Assembly: GCF_009831215.1 (NCBI RefSeq)
Contig: NZ_WUTW01000001.1
Coordinates: 1,101,192-1,165,191 of the forward strand
Source: Actinomadura rayongensis
GTDB taxonomy: Bacteria > Actinomycetota > Actinomycetes > Streptosporangiales > Streptosporangiaceae
DNA: 64,000 nt
Direction: 5' to 3'
The notes under the pieces: model-generated
What the model was told of the DNA's origin: nothing
Seen by the model: the letters and a program-made list of their open reading frames with translations, nothing else
Databases searched by the model: none
Translations under genes and position numbers: made by a program
Shown: in pieces, positions 24,003 through 33,973 of the stretch
Position numbering within the stretch: position 1 is the first letter of the stretch
How the letters are laid out: the number at the start of each line of letters is the position of its first letter

Positions 24003-25184
24003 GTGGCGGAGGCGAGGGACACGGCCCCGGCCGAACTCGTCACGTGGGCCGAGGCCCGGCTGCCGCGCCTGATCGAGGACGTCCACGCGGCCGTGCTCGA
24101 CCGGATCGCGCTCTACCGGGACGAGAAGATCGTCCCGCGCGCCGACCTGCGCCGCTCGATCGCGGTGAACCTGCGCTTCGTGGTCGCCGCGCTCGCCGGG
24201 ACCGCCGCCCCCGACCAGGCCGCGCCCGAGGAGACGGGCCGCCGCCGCGCGCACCAGGGCGCGCCGCTGCCGGAGGTGCTGCAGGTCTACCGGATCGCCT
24301 GCGCGATGCTGTGGGACCTGCTCGTCCGGCACGCCCGCACCGGCGCGCGGGCGGACGCGCTCGTGAACCTCGCCGGGCTGCTCTGGCGCGTCACCGACGA
24401 GCACGCGGTGCGGCTCACCGAGGCGTACCGGGCCGCGAACGCGGACCTGCTGGTCGCGCAGCAGCGGCGGCGGTCCGCGCTGGCGGAGGCGCTGTTCACC
24501 GGCCACCGCGTCGCGGGCGCCGGGCCGTGGGAGGCCGGGAAGCTGCTCGGGCTGTCCCTGGACGGGCGGCTGGCCGTGGTCGCGGCGGAGACGCGCGGCC
24601 TCGCCGAGGAGAGCCTGGCCGGCGTCGAGCGGCGGCTCGCGCGGCTCGGCATCGTCTCGGCGTGGCAGCTCACCCCGACGCTCCAGGCGGGCGTGGTGTC
24701 GGTGCGCGACGAGCAGTTCGACCCGATGCTGGACGTCCTGCGGGAGACCGCCGTGGCCCGCACCGGCGTGAGCCCGCCCTACCGGTCGCTGACGGACACG
24801 CCCCGCGCCCTGCACCTCGCCCGGACGGCGCTCGCCGCCCTCCCGCCCGGCACGGCGCAGGTCCGCGCGTTCGGGTCCAGCCCGCTCGCCGCGTTCCTCG
24901 CCAACGACCCGGACGAGGGACGGCGGCTGGCGCGGGCGGTCCTCGGCGCCCTGCTGGACCAGCCCGCCGAGGAACGGGACTTCCTGCTGGAGACGCTGGA
25001 CGCCTACCTCGGCAACGGCGGCTCGGCGGACCGGGCCGCGCAGGTGCTGCACTGCCACGCGAACACCGTCCGGTACCGGATGCGCCGGATCCGCGAACTC
25101 ACTGGACGCTCGCTGACCGACCCGGGGTCCGTCGCCGAACTGGTGGCCGCCGTCCAGGCCCTGCGTCTCGGCCCCGCGACCTGA
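24003..25184 (+). CDS. PucR/CdaR-type transcriptional regulator
   Basis: The 393-residue protein has the layout of the actinomycete PucR group: an N-terminal all-helical RsbRD-like region (LIEDVHAAVLDRIALYR, RRRAHQGAPLPEVLQVYRIA), a central GGDEF-like segment (about 215-310), and a C-terminal HTH_30 domain with LDAYLGNGGSADRAAQVLH and HANTVRYRMRRIRELTGRSL. The effector is unknown. It is divergent from the molybdopterin oxidoreductase and may regulate it. GTG 24003 was chosen at the domain boundary; an upstream in-frame ATG would lie before the best promoter. Confidence 0.85.
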   Translation: MAEARDTAPAELVTWAEARLPRLIEDVHAAVLDRIALYRDEKIVPRADLRRSIAVNLRFVVAALAGTAAPDQAAPEETGRRRAHQGAPLPEVLQVYRIACAMLWDLLVRHARTGARADALVNLAGLLWRVTDEHAVRLTEAYRAANADLLVAQQRRRSALAEALFTGHRVAGAGPWEAGKLLGLSLDGRLAVVAAETRGLAEESLAGVERRLARLGIVSAWQLTPTLQAGVVSVRDEQFDPMLDVLRETAVARTGVSPPYRSLTDTPRALHLARTALAALPPGTAQVRAFGSSPLAAFLANDPDEGRRLARAVLGALLDQPAEERDFLLETLDAYLGNGGSADRAAQVLHCHANTVRYRMRRIRELTGRSLTDPGSVAELVAAVQALRLGPAT

Positions 25185-25236
25185 ACCCCCGCCTGTTGCC
25201 TGGCGCGGGTTCCTCGACGCCCCGCCGCCGTGAGCG

Positions 25237-25596
25237 TCACACGTCGAGGTGGGGTTCCGGCTTCAGCGGGTCGTGGCCGAGGTTCATCAGCCCGTGCCGC
25301 CACGACTCGCGGGACGCGCCCTCGGCGGGCGGGTTCGCCAGGTAGTCGTGGATCCGGTCCACCACGCGGCGCATCGTGTCGACGTCCTCGCGGGTCAGGT
25401 CCATCTTCCGCTTGCGGAGGATGAGCGCGACGTGGCGGCCGAGGTCGGGCACGCCCGAGCCGGGGGCGGCGGGCAGCGCGTCCACGCCCGACGCGTCGGT
25501 GAGCAGCCATTCCCGCAGCTCCTCCGACGTCATGTTCACCGCCCCGTGGAACTCGTCCCACAGCTCTGCCACGTCCGGCGCGATCTTCTGCTTCAC
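25237..25596 (-). CDS. DUF3140 domain protein
   Basis: The 119-residue protein matches the actinobacterial DUF3140 family: ELWDEFHGAVNMTSEELREW near residue 11, then GRHVALILRKRKMDLTREDV and DTMRRVVDRIHDYLANPP. The pattern of charged helices suggests a small DNA- or protein-binding protein, but no function is established. The start is GTG with GGAGG 5 nt upstream. It is divergent from the FAD/Fe-S dehydrogenase and converges on the PucR gene. Confidence 0.8.
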   Translation of the reverse strand: MKQKIAPDVAELWDEFHGAVNMTSEELREWLLTDASGVDALPAAPGSGVPDLGRHVALILRKRKMDLTREDVDTMRRVVDRIHDYLANPPAEGASRESWRHGLMNLGHDPLKPEPHLDV

Positions 25597-25737
25597 CCTG
25601 GCCTCCTTCGCACGGCTTCCTGTCCCGTTCCCGGCCGCCGCCCCGCGCAGAGTCCGGGGCGGGCCAAGGACTCTTGGTGCGCCCTTGCCCGACGGGCCGC
25701 CGGGTTCACGCCGTTGCGTCCGGGTAGGCGCGCGGCC

Positions 25738-28635
25738 ATGGAGAGGCTGGAGCGGGAGCTGCGGGCGCGGGTGGCGGGCGAGGTCCGGTTCGACGCGGGG
25801 TCGCGGGCGATGTACGCGCACGACGCGTCGAACTACCGATGGCCTCCGCTCGGGGTGGTGGTGCCGGCCACGGTGGACGCGGGCGCCGAGGCCGTCGCGG
25901 TGTGCCGGGAGAACGGCGTCCCGGTCCTGTCGCGCGGCGGCGGGACGAGCCTCGCCGGGCAGTGCTGCAACACGGCCGTCGTCCTCGACTGGTCCAAGAA
26001 CTGCAACCGGCTCGTCGCGCTGGACGCCGAGGCGCGGACGGCGATCGTGGAGCCCGGCGCCTGCCTGGACGACCTCAACACCGCCCTCGAACCGCACGGC
26101 CTGACCGTCGGCCCCCGGCCGTCCACGCACGCGACCTGCACGATCGGCGGGATGATCGGCAACGACTCGTGCGGCGCGACCGCGCAGGCGTACGGGCGCA
26201 TGACCGCGTCGGTGGAGCGGCTGGAGATCCTGACCTACGACGGCGTCCGGACGTGGGTCGGCCCCACCGACGACGACGAGTACGCGCGGATCCTCGCCGC
26301 CGGGGGCCGCCGCGCCGAGATCTACCGGGAGCTGCGCGCGCTGCGCGACGACGGCCTGGCGCTGCTGCGCACCCGGTACCCCGACATCCCGCGCCGCGTG
26401 TCCGGGTACGGCCTGGACGAGCTGCTGCCCGAGAACGGCTTCAACGTCGCCCGCGCGCTGGTCGGCTCGGAGGGCACGCTCGTCACCGTGCTGCACGCCG
26501 AGATCCGGCTGTTCGAGGCGCCGAAGGCCCGGGCGCTGGTCGTCCTCGGCTACGACGACATCGCGGCGGCGGCCGACGCCGTCCCGGCCGTGGCCGCGCA
26601 CGCGCCGCTGGCGCTGGAGGGCCTGGACGACGAGCTGGTCCGCCTCGCCCGCGCCGACCTGCTGATGAGCACCGACGTGTGGCGCGAGCTGCCGGAGGGC
26701 GCGGGCTGGCTGATGGTCCGGTTCGGCGGCCGGTCGCAGGACGAGGCCGACGAGCGCGCCGACGCGCTGGTGGACGCCCTGGCGACGGCGCCGAACCCGC
26801 CGAGCGTCCAGGACCGGCACGACCCGGCGGAGGAGCGCAAGCTGTGGAAGGTGCGCGAGGCGGGCCTCGGCGCCACCGCCTACCCGCCCGGCGAGCCGGA
26901 CACGCACGAGGGCTGGGAGGACGCCGCCGTCCCGCCCGACAAGCTGGGCGACTACCTGCGCGACTTCCGGGCGCTCGTCAACGAGTTCGGCCTCGCACCC
27001 ATCTCCCTCTACGGGCATTTCGGGCAGGGCTGCGTCCACACGCGCATCCCGTTCGACCTGTCCGACGACGCGGGCGTCGCCCGCTACCGCGCCTTCGTGC
27101 AGCGCGCGGCGCGGCTCGTCGTGTCCTACGGCGGGTCGCTGTCGGGGGAGCACGGCGACGGCCAGTCCCGCGCCGAGCTGCTGCCGCTGATGTTCGGCGA
27201 CGCCATGGTCGAGCTGTTCGGCCGGTTCAAGGCGATCTTCGACCCGGACGACCGGATGAACCCGGGCAAGGTCGCGACGCCGGGCCGCAAACAGCGTCCC
27301 GAACGGCTGGACGACCACCTGGACCGGCACGGCTACCACCCGTCCGAGCCGAAGACGTACTTCTCCTACCCGCACGACCACCACCGCTTCACCCACGCCG
27401 CCGAGCGCTGCGTCGGCATCGGCAACTGCCGCGGCAGCTCCGGCGGCGTCATGTGCCCGAGCTACCGCGTGACAGGCGAGGAGAAGCACGCGACGCGGGG
27501 CCGCGCCCGGCTGCTGAACGAGATGATGCGCGGCGAGGTGATCCAGGACGGCTGGCGCTCCAAGGACGTCGCCGACGCGCTCGACCTCTGCCTGGCCTGC
27601 AAGGGCTGCCGCCAGGACTGCCCGGTCGGCGTGGACATGGCCACCTACAAGGCCGAGTTCCTGTCCCACCACTACGCGGGACGGATCCGTCCGCCCGCGC
27701 ACTACGCGATGGGCTGGCTGCCGCTGTGGGCGGGCCTGGCGAGCGCCGCGCCGCGCGCCGCGAACGCGGTGACGCACGCGCCGGGGCTGTCCCGGGTCGT
27801 CAAGGCCGCAGGCGGCGTGGACCGGCGGCGCGAGCTGCCGCGCTTCGCCGCGCAGAGGTTCAGCGACTGGTTCCGGGGACGGCGCCCCCAGGGCTCCGGC
27901 TGGCGCGGCCCGGTCGTGCTGTGGCCGGACACCTTCACCGACTCGTTCCATCCGGAGGCCGGGAAGGCGGCCGTGGACGTGCTGGAGAAGGCGGGTTTCC
28001 GGGTGGAGGTGCCGCCGCGCCCGTCCGCGCTCGGGACGGCCCGCGACGGCCTGTGCTGCGGCCTGACCTGGATCTCCACCGGCCAGCTCGGCACCGCCGA
28101 GCGCGTCCTGCGCCGCACCGCCCGCGTGCTCGGCCCCCGGCTGCGCGCGGGCGAGGAGGTCGTCGTGCTCGAACCGAGCTGCGCGGCCGTGTTCCGCGCC
28201 GACGCGCCGGAGCTGCTGGAGGGCGACGCGGAGATCGGGCTGCTCCGCGACCGGACGCGCACGCTCGCCGAACTGCTGGACGAGCACGACGTCCCGTTCC
28301 CCAACGCGCACGAGCTGAAGGCCATCGCGCAGCCGCACTGCCACCACCACGCGATCATGGGCTTCAACGCCGACCGCGCCGTGCTGGCGCGCGCCGGGGT
28401 GGACGCCGAGGTGCTGGACGTCGGCTGCTGCGGCCTGGCGGGGAACTTCGGCTTCGAACGCGGCCACTACGACGTGTCGGTCGGGGCCGCCGAACTCGGA
28501 CTCTGGCCCGCCGTGCGCTCCGCGCCGCCCGGGACGGCCGTCCTCGCCGACGGCTTCTCCTGCCGCACCCAGATCGAGACCGGCACCGACGCCGCCCCCC
28601 GCCACCTCGCCGAACTCCTCCGGGACGTGATGTGA
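25738..28635 (+). CDS. FAD- and Fe-S-binding oxidoreductase (D-lactate/glycolate dehydrogenase type)
   Basis: The 965-residue protein fuses a GlcD-like FAD domain and a GlpC-like Fe-S module. GVPVLSRGGGTSLAGQ near 57 is the FAD pyrophosphate loop, and GEHGDGQSR near 468 is the GlcD-type active-site motif. Two ferredoxin-like sites follow: CVGIGNCRG with the Cys of VMCPSY, and CLACKGCRQDCP. The C-terminus has two CCG-type motifs (CCGLTWIST, CCGLAGNFGF) that bind the quinone-linked cluster. Substrates in the family are D-2-hydroxyacids. Its stop overlaps the start of an enolase-superfamily enzyme, so both may act in one sugar-acid pathway. Confidence 0.88.
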   Translation: MERLERELRARVAGEVRFDAGSRAMYAHDASNYRWPPLGVVVPATVDAGAEAVAVCRENGVPVLSRGGGTSLAGQCCNTAVVLDWSKNCNRLVALDAEARTAIVEPGACLDDLNTALEPHGLTVGPRPSTHATCTIGGMIGNDSCGATAQAYGRMTASVERLEILTYDGVRTWVGPTDDDEYARILAAGGRRAEIYRELRALRDDGLALLRTRYPDIPRRVSGYGLDELLPENGFNVARALVGSEGTLVTVLHAEIRLFEAPKARALVVLGYDDIAAAADAVPAVAAHAPLALEGLDDELVRLARADLLMSTDVWRELPEGAGWLMVRFGGRSQDEADERADALVDALATAPNPPSVQDRHDPAEERKLWKVREAGLGATAYPPGEPDTHEGWEDAAVPPDKLGDYLRDFRALVNEFGLAPISLYGHFGQGCVHTRIPFDLSDDAGVARYRAFVQRAARLVVSYGGSLSGEHGDGQSRAELLPLMFGDAMVELFGRFKAIFDPDDRMNPGKVATPGRKQRPERLDDHLDRHGYHPSEPKTYFSYPHDHHRFTHAAERCVGIGNCRGSSGGVMCPSYRVTGEEKHATRGRARLLNEMMRGEVIQDGWRSKDVADALDLCLACKGCRQDCPVGVDMATYKAEFLSHHYAGRIRPPAHYAMGWLPLWAGLASAAPRAANAVTHAPGLSRVVKAAGGVDRRRELPRFAAQRFSDWFRGRRPQGSGWRGPVVLWPDTFTDSFHPEAGKAAVDVLEKAGFRVEVPPRPSALGTARDGLCCGLTWISTGQLGTAERVLRRTARVLGPRLRAGEEVVVLEPSCAAVFRADAPELLEGDAEIGLLRDRTRTLAELLDEHDVPFPNAHELKAIAQPHCHHHAIMGFNADRAVLARAGVDAEVLDVGCCGLAGNFGFERGHYDVSVGAAELGLWPAVRSAPPGTAVLADGFSCRTQIETGTDAAPRHLAELLRDVM

Positions 28636-29708
28636 GCGCCCCGGTCACCGCACTGGAGGCCGCCGCGTACACGATCCCGACCGACGCGCCCGAGGCCGAC
28701 GGCACCCTGTCCTGGACGGCGACGACGCTCGTGCTCGTCACCGCGACCGCCCACGACACGACCGGCACCGGCTGGACGTACGGCCCCGCCGCGACGGCCG
28801 GGGTGGTGGCCGAACTGCTCGCCACCGTCGTGTACGGCGCCGACGCGCTGGCGACCGCCGCCGTCCACGAGGCGCAGTGCCGGGCGCTGCGCAACGCGGG
28901 CCGGCCCGGCATCGGAGGGAAGGCGCTCTCGGCGGTGGACTGCGCGCTGTGGGACCTGCGGGCGCGGCTGCTCGGCGTCCCGCTGCACCGGCTGCTCGGC
29001 GCGGCGCCGGACGCGTCCGTCCGGATCTACGGTTCGGGCGGGTTCACCACCTACGACGACGCCCGCACCCGCGAGCAGGTCGAAGGATGGCTCGCCGAGG
29101 GCGCCGCGGCCGTCAAGATCAAGATCGGTGACGACCCGGACCGCGACCTGCGCAGGCTGCGGCTCGTCCACGACCTTACGGCGGGCCGCGCCGAGCTGTA
29201 CGCCGACGCCAACGGCGCCTACCGGCCGAAGCAGGCCGTCGCGATCGCGCGGGAGGCGCCGCCGCTCGGCTGGTTCGAGGAGCCGGTGTCGTCCGACGAC
29301 CCCGACGGCCTGCGCCGCGTCCGCGCCGCCGTGGACTGCCCGGTCGCGGCGGGAGAGTACGGCTTCGACCTGCCCTACTACCTGCGGCTGCTGGACGCCG
29401 TCGACGAGCCGCAGGCCGACGTCACGCGCGTCGGCGGCATCACCGAGTTCCTGCGCGTCGCGGCGCTGGCCCGCGCGCACAACCGGCCGCTGTCGGCGCA
29501 CTGCGCGCCGAACCAGCACGCCGCCGTGATGGCCGCGCTCCCGAACGCAAGGCACATCGAGTGGTTCCACGACCACGTGCGAATCGAGCGGATGCTGTTC
29601 GACGGCGCCCTGAAAGTCGAGGACGGCGTGATCCGGCCGCACGCCGACGCGCCCGGCCACGGCCTGACGTTCCGCGCCGCCGACGCGGAGCGGCACCGGG
29701 TCCGCTGA
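28632..29708 (+). CDS. Enolase-superfamily (mandelate racemase / muconate lactonising) enzyme
   Basis: The 358-residue TIM-barrel enzyme abstracts a proton next to a carboxylate with Mg2+. The KxK motif lies in AAVKIKIGDD, the metal ligands in YADANGAY, WFEEPVSSDD and VAAGEYGF, and the partner His in LSAHCAPNQHA. This is the mandelate-racemase pattern, shared by acid-sugar dehydratases and racemases. Substrate cannot be inferred. GTG 28632 overlaps the upstream stop (GTGA), so it is coupled to the dehydrogenase. A dehydratase feeding a 2-keto acid, with the dehydrogenase acting on the hydroxyacid, is one possible scheme. Confidence 0.85.
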   Translation: MSAPVTALEAAAYTIPTDAPEADGTLSWTATTLVLVTATAHDTTGTGWTYGPAATAGVVAELLATVVYGADALATAAVHEAQCRALRNAGRPGIGGKALSAVDCALWDLRARLLGVPLHRLLGAAPDASVRIYGSGGFTTYDDARTREQVEGWLAEGAAAVKIKIGDDPDRDLRRLRLVHDLTAGRAELYADANGAYRPKQAVAIAREAPPLGWFEEPVSSDDPDGLRRVRAAVDCPVAAGEYGFDLPYYLRLLDAVDEPQADVTRVGGITEFLRVAALARAHNRPLSAHCAPNQHAAVMAALPNARHIEWFHDHVRIERMLFDGALKVEDGVIRPHADAPGHGLTFRAADAERHRVR

Positions 29709-29723
29709 CCCGGTGCCCGCCGG

Positions 29724-31493
29724 TCACTTCCCGAGCTGCTGGATCTTGTCCTTGAACAGCGTCGTCGCGATGGACGACCGGCGCGGCTGCCCCTTGAGGA
29801 ACGCCTTGCCGAACTTCTTGGCCTGGTCGTACTGGATCTTGCCGGGCATCGGCGGCTCGTCCGGGTCGACCTGGACGTCCACCAGCGCGGGGCCGTCGTG
29901 GTTCAGCGCCTCCAGCACGGCCTTCTCCACGTCGCGCGGGTCGGTGACCTTCAGCCCGCAGCCGCCGCACGACCGCGCCCAGGCGGCGAAGTCGGCCACC
30001 GGCTCGTCGGAGTACCGGATGCCGAACTCGGGGTAGCCGAGGACCATCTGCTCCCAGAGGATCTGCCCCAGCGAGTTGTTGTTGTTGATGACCACCTTGA
30101 TCGGCAGGCGGTGGTGGACGGCGGTGATGAAGTCCGCCATCAGCATCGAGAACCCGCCGTCGCCGACGTAGGCGATGACCTGCCGGCCGGGGAACGCGTG
30201 CTGGATCGCGATCGAGTACGGCAGGCCGGGCGCCATCGTGGCGAGGTTGCCCGACAGGTAGAAGCCCCGGTCGCCGCGGATCGTCCAGTGCCGCGCGGCC
30301 CAGGTCGCGATCGTGCCGCTGTCGCAGGTGAGGATCGCGTCGTCGGACGCGAGGTCGTCCAGCACGCCCATGACGTACTGCGGCGCGATCGGCGTGCGCT
30401 TGGGGTTCTCCAGCGCGTCCATGTCCTTGCGCCACTTGTCCATCGACTTCTGGAACTTCTCCAGGTGGCCGCGCTTCTTCTTGCGCTCCAGCAGGGGGAG
30501 CAGCGCCGCCAACCCCTCCTTCGCGTCGCCGATCATCGGGACCTCGGTGGGCATCCGCGCCCCGGCGCGCGACGGGTCGGCCTCGAGCTGGACGACCCGG
30601 ACCTTGCCCGGCTCGGGCAGGTGCTGGGTGTAGGGGAAGTTCGTCCCGACCATGAAGAGCGTGTCGCACTCCTCGATCAGCTCCTCGCCGGGCCGGGTGC
30701 CGAGCAGGCCGATCCCGCCGACCGCGAACGGCGAGTCGTCCGGGATGACGGCCTTGCCGGGCAGCGTCTTGATCACCGGCGCGCCGAGCGCGTCCGCGAC
30801 GGCCAGGACCTCGTCCCGGGCGTGCAGCGCGCCGACGCCGACGAGCAGCGCGACCTTGCTCCCGTCGTTGAGGACGTTCGCGGCGGCGCGCAGGTCGGAC
30901 GCGCGCGGCACCCCCGGCGGCTCCAGGAACACCGGGGCCGTCGCGGGCGGCCGGGCGGGCGCGACGTGCGCGTACGGGTCGGCGTCGGCGTCCGCGACCT
31001 GGACGTCGTTCGGGAACGTCAGGTGCGCGACGCCGCGCCGGGCCAGGGCCGTCCGGACGGCGAGGTCCACCACGCCCGGAAGCTGCGCGGGGTTGTCGAT
31101 GACGAGGTTGTACTCCGCGACGTCCGCGAAGAGGTGCTCGGTGTGGACCTCCTGCTGGTACCCGGTGCCGAGGACGGACGTCTCCTGCATCCCCGTGATC
31201 GCGAGGACGGGCGTGTGGTCGAGCTTGGCGTCGTAGAGCCCGTTCAGCAGGTGGACGGCGCCCGGCCCCGACGTCGCCAGGCACACGCCGATCTTCCCGG
31301 TGGCCTTGGCGTAGCCGGTGGCCATGAAGGCCGCCGCCTCCTCGTGCCGGACGAGCACGAACCTGATCTTGTCCTTGTGCCGGCGCAGGCCCTCCATGAT
31401 GCCGTTGATGCCGTCCCCCGGGAGGCCGAAGATCGTGTCGACCCCCCAGTCGATGAGCCGTTCGATCAGCGCTTCCGATGCGATTTTCCCCAT
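29724..31493 (-). CDS. Thiamine-diphosphate enzyme, pyruvate oxidase/dehydrogenase type
   Basis: The 589-residue protein has the three-domain ThDP fold. The cofactor Glu lies in [17 protein letters not shown] near 50, and the pyrophosphate/Mg motif is [14 protein letters not shown] with VINNNNSLG near 440-465. [13 protein letters not shown] opens the domain. It resembles PoxB-like pyruvate oxidases (quinone or oxygen) more than acetolactate synthase, because ilvN-like context is absent and the central domain keeps the FAD-type pattern only in part. Product (acetate or acetyl phosphate) is not decided. ATG 31493 has only a weak ribosome site; it is divergent from the SDR gene. Confidence 0.82.
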   Translation of the reverse strand: MGKIASEALIERLIDWGVDTIFGLPGDGINGIMEGLRRHKDKIRFVLVRHEEAAAFMATGYAKATGKIGVCLATSGPGAVHLLNGLYDAKLDHTPVLAITGMQETSVLGTGYQQEVHTEHLFADVAEYNLVIDNPAQLPGVVDLAVRTALARRGVAHLTFPNDVQVADADADPYAHVAPARPPATAPVFLEPPGVPRASDLRAAANVLNDGSKVALLVGVGALHARDEVLAVADALGAPVIKTLPGKAVIPDDSPFAVGGIGLLGTRPGEELIEECDTLFMVGTNFPYTQHLPEPGKVRVVQLEADPSRAGARMPTEVPMIGDAKEGLAALLPLLERKKKRGHLEKFQKSMDKWRKDMDALENPKRTPIAPQYVMGVLDDLASDDAILTCDSGTIATWAARHWTIRGDRGFYLSGNLATMAPGLPYSIAIQHAFPGRQVIAYVGDGGFSMLMADFITAVHHRLPIKVVINNNNSLGQILWEQMVLGYPEFGIRYSDEPVADFAAWARSCGGCGLKVTDPRDVEKAVLEALNHDGPALVDVQVDPDEPPMPGKIQYDQAKKFGKAFLKGQPRRSSIATTLFKDKIQQLGK

Positions 31494-31598
31494 GTGGGGT
31501 CCCGTGCCCCTGAAATCGCCTTTGACACGGTGTTCGTTAGGGCGCGCCGCGCTCGGGTAGGCCGCCCGGACACGTCCGGCGGGAGGAAGGTGGAGCTC

Positions 31599-32615
31599 AT
31601 GGCTCGGCAGCGAGCGCCGCGCGTCGTCGTCCTGACCGGGGCGAGCGGCGGCATCGGCCGCGCGACCGCGCGGCTGCTCGGCGCGCGGGGGGACCGGGTC
31701 GCGCTGCTGGCGCGCGGGGCGACCGGGCTCGGCGCGGCGGCGCGCGACGTCCGGGCCGCGGGCGGCACCGCGCTGCCCATCCCCGTGGACGTCGCCGACT
31801 TCGCGGAGGTCGACGCCGCCGCCGAGCGCGTCGAGACCGAACTCGGCCCCGTCGACGTGTGGATCAACGTCGCGTTCACCTCGGTGTTCGCGCCCTTCAC
31901 CGAGATCGACCCGGACGAGTTCCGCCGCGTCACCGAGGTCACCTACCTCGGGTTCGTCCACGGCACGCGCGCCGCGCTGGACCGGATGCTGCCGCGCGAC
32001 CGCGGGACGATCGTCCAGACCGGCTCGGCGCTCGCCAAGCGCGGGATCCCCCTCCAGTCGGCGTACTGCGGGGCCAAGCACGCCGTCCAGGGGATGCACG
32101 AGTCGGTGCGGACCGAACTGCTGCACCGGCGGTCGCACGTGCGGACGACGATCGTCCACATGCCCGCCGTGAACACCCCGCAGTTCGACTGGGTGGAGAA
32201 CCGGCTGCCGGACCGGCCGCAGCCCGTCCCGCCGATCTACCAGCCGGAGGTGGCGGCGCGGGCGCTCGTCCACGCCGCCGCGCACCCGCGCCGCCGCGAG
32301 TACTGGGTCGGCGGCAGCACGGTCGGGACGATCCTCGGGAACCGGATCGCGCCCGGCCTGCTGGACCGCTACCTCGCCCGGACCGGCTACGGCTCGCAGC
32401 AGACCGGACGTCCCGCCGACCCGGACGCGCCCGCCAACCTGTGGCGGCCCGCCGACGACACCGGCGGCCACGACTTCGGCGCGCACGGCGACTTCGACGA
32501 CCGCGCGCACCCGCGCAGCCTCCAGCGCTGGGCGTCCGAGCACCGGGGCCTGCTCGCCGCGGGCGCGGCGGGCCTGGCGGGCGTCGGCGGCGCCGCCTAC
32601 CTGCGGACCCGGTGA
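31599..32615 (+). CDS. Short-chain dehydrogenase/reductase
   Basis: The 338-residue protein has the classical SDR signatures: [18 protein letters not shown] at the N-terminus, WINVAFTS in place of the usual NNAG, the catalytic Ser in IVQTGSALA, and [10 protein letters not shown] (Tyr-x3-Lys). A 70-residue extension follows the catalytic domain and ends in a hydrophobic stretch ([18 protein letters not shown]), perhaps a membrane tail. GGGAGG and GTGGAG precede the ATG. Substrate is unknown; the zinc alcohol dehydrogenase follows after 91 bp, so an aldehyde or alcohol role is likely. Confidence 0.88.
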   Translation: MARQRAPRVVVLTGASGGIGRATARLLGARGDRVALLARGATGLGAAARDVRAAGGTALPIPVDVADFAEVDAAAERVETELGPVDVWINVAFTSVFAPFTEIDPDEFRRVTEVTYLGFVHGTRAALDRMLPRDRGTIVQTGSALAKRGIPLQSAYCGAKHAVQGMHESVRTELLHRRSHVRTTIVHMPAVNTPQFDWVENRLPDRPQPVPPIYQPEVAARALVHAAAHPRRREYWVGGSTVGTILGNRIAPGLLDRYLARTGYGSQQTGRPADPDAPANLWRPADDTGGHDFGAHGDFDDRAHPRSLQRWASEHRGLLAAGAAGLAGVGGAAYLRTR

Positions 32616-32706
32616 GTCGCGCGTCCGGGATTCGGTCATGTGTCAGCCGCCGCGTCACTGGCAAGGGGCCGCACTTCGCTGAACCCGCTTACCAGGAGGC
32701 AACGCT

Positions 32707-33921
32707 ATGAAGGCCGTGATCTGGCAGGGCGTCGGGGACATCACCGTGGAGGACGTGCCCGAACCGAAGCTCCAGGAGCCCGCGGACGCGATCGTCCGGA
32801 TCACCGGGAGCGCGATCTGCGGCACCGACCTGCACTTCGTGCGCGGCACGATGCCGGGGATGCGGCCCGGGACGATCCTCGGCCACGAGGCCGTCGGCGT
32901 CGTGGAGGAGCTGGGGCCCGAGGTGCGCAACTTCTCCGTCGGCGACCGGGTGGTGATCCCGTCCACGCTCGGCTGCGGCCGGTGCGTCTACTGCCGCGCG
33001 GGCTACTACGCGCAGTGCGACGTGGTGAACCCGCAGGGCCGCGACGCCGGGACGTCCTTCTACGGCGGCCCGATCTCGACCGGGCCGTTCGACGGGTTGC
33101 AGGCCGAGTACGCGCGGGTGCCGTTCGCGCACACCAACATCGTCCCGATCCCGCCCGGGGTGACCGACGAGCAGGCGCTGATGGTCAGCGACATCTTCCC
33201 GACCGCGTGGTTCGGGGCGCGGCTCGCGCAGGTGACGCCCGGCGACGTCGTCGCGATCTTCGGCGCCGGGCCGGTCGGGCAGCTCGCCGCGCTGTCGGCG
33301 CGGATGCAGGGCGCGGGCCGCGTCCTCATCGTGGACGGCAACGCCGACCGGCTGGAGACGGCCCGGCTGCAGAACGCCGAGACGATCGACTTCAACGCCG
33401 AGGACCCCGTCACCTCGATCAAGGACATGACGGGCGGCATCGGCGCGGACCGGGTCATCGACGCGGTCGGCGTGGACGCGCAGCGCCCGTCCGGCGGACC
33501 CGCCGCCGGTCCGGCCGGCGAGCACATCGAGCAGTACGACGCGGAGGTGCACGTCGCGGCGCCCGAGACGAACGTCCAGGGCGACCTGTGGCGGCCCGGC
33601 GACGCGCCGAGCCAGGCGATCCGCTGGGCCGTGGACGCGGTCGCGAAGGCCGGGACGATCGGCATCGTCGGCGTGTACCCGCCCGGCTTCGACCGGTTCC
33701 CGATCGGGACGATGATGAACCGGAACCTGACCGTCCAGGCGGGGAACTGCAACCACCGCCGCTACGTGCCGGGCCTGCTGTCCAAGATCGCCACCGGGGC
33801 CGCCGACCCGACGACGATCATCACGCAGCAGGAGGCGCTGCCGCACGTCCTGGACGCGTTCGAGGCGTTCGACCGGCGCGAGCCCGGCTGGACGAAGGTG
33901 TCCCTGGAGGTCGCCGGGTGA
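32707..33921 (+). CDS. Zinc-dependent alcohol dehydrogenase (glutathione-independent formaldehyde dehydrogenase-like)
   Basis: The 404-residue MDR-family enzyme has catalytic-zinc ligands in AICGTDLHFVRG and LGHEAVG, structural-zinc Cys in CGRCVYCRAGYYAQC, and the NAD Rossmann motif IFGAGPVGQLAAL. An insertion before NVQGDLW and the long C-terminal half resemble Pseudomonas glutathione-independent formaldehyde dehydrogenase, which dismutates aldehydes. Other substrates are possible. AGGAGG lies 6 nt before the ATG. It closes the accessory metabolic block. Confidence 0.85.
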   Translation: MKAVIWQGVGDITVEDVPEPKLQEPADAIVRITGSAICGTDLHFVRGTMPGMRPGTILGHEAVGVVEELGPEVRNFSVGDRVVIPSTLGCGRCVYCRAGYYAQCDVVNPQGRDAGTSFYGGPISTGPFDGLQAEYARVPFAHTNIVPIPPGVTDEQALMVSDIFPTAWFGARLAQVTPGDVVAIFGAGPVGQLAALSARMQGAGRVLIVDGNADRLETARLQNAETIDFNAEDPVTSIKDMTGGIGADRVIDAVGVDAQRPSGGPAAGPAGEHIEQYDAEVHVAAPETNVQGDLWRPGDAPSQAIRWAVDAVAKAGTIGIVGVYPPGFDRFPIGTMMNRNLTVQAGNCNHRRYVPGLLSKIATGAADPTTIITQQEALPHVLDAFEAFDRREPGWTKVSLEVAG

Positions 33922-33973
33922 CGCCGGTGCCCGGCGGGCCGGGGCGCGGTGCCCCGGCGCGCCGCCGCCGGGC

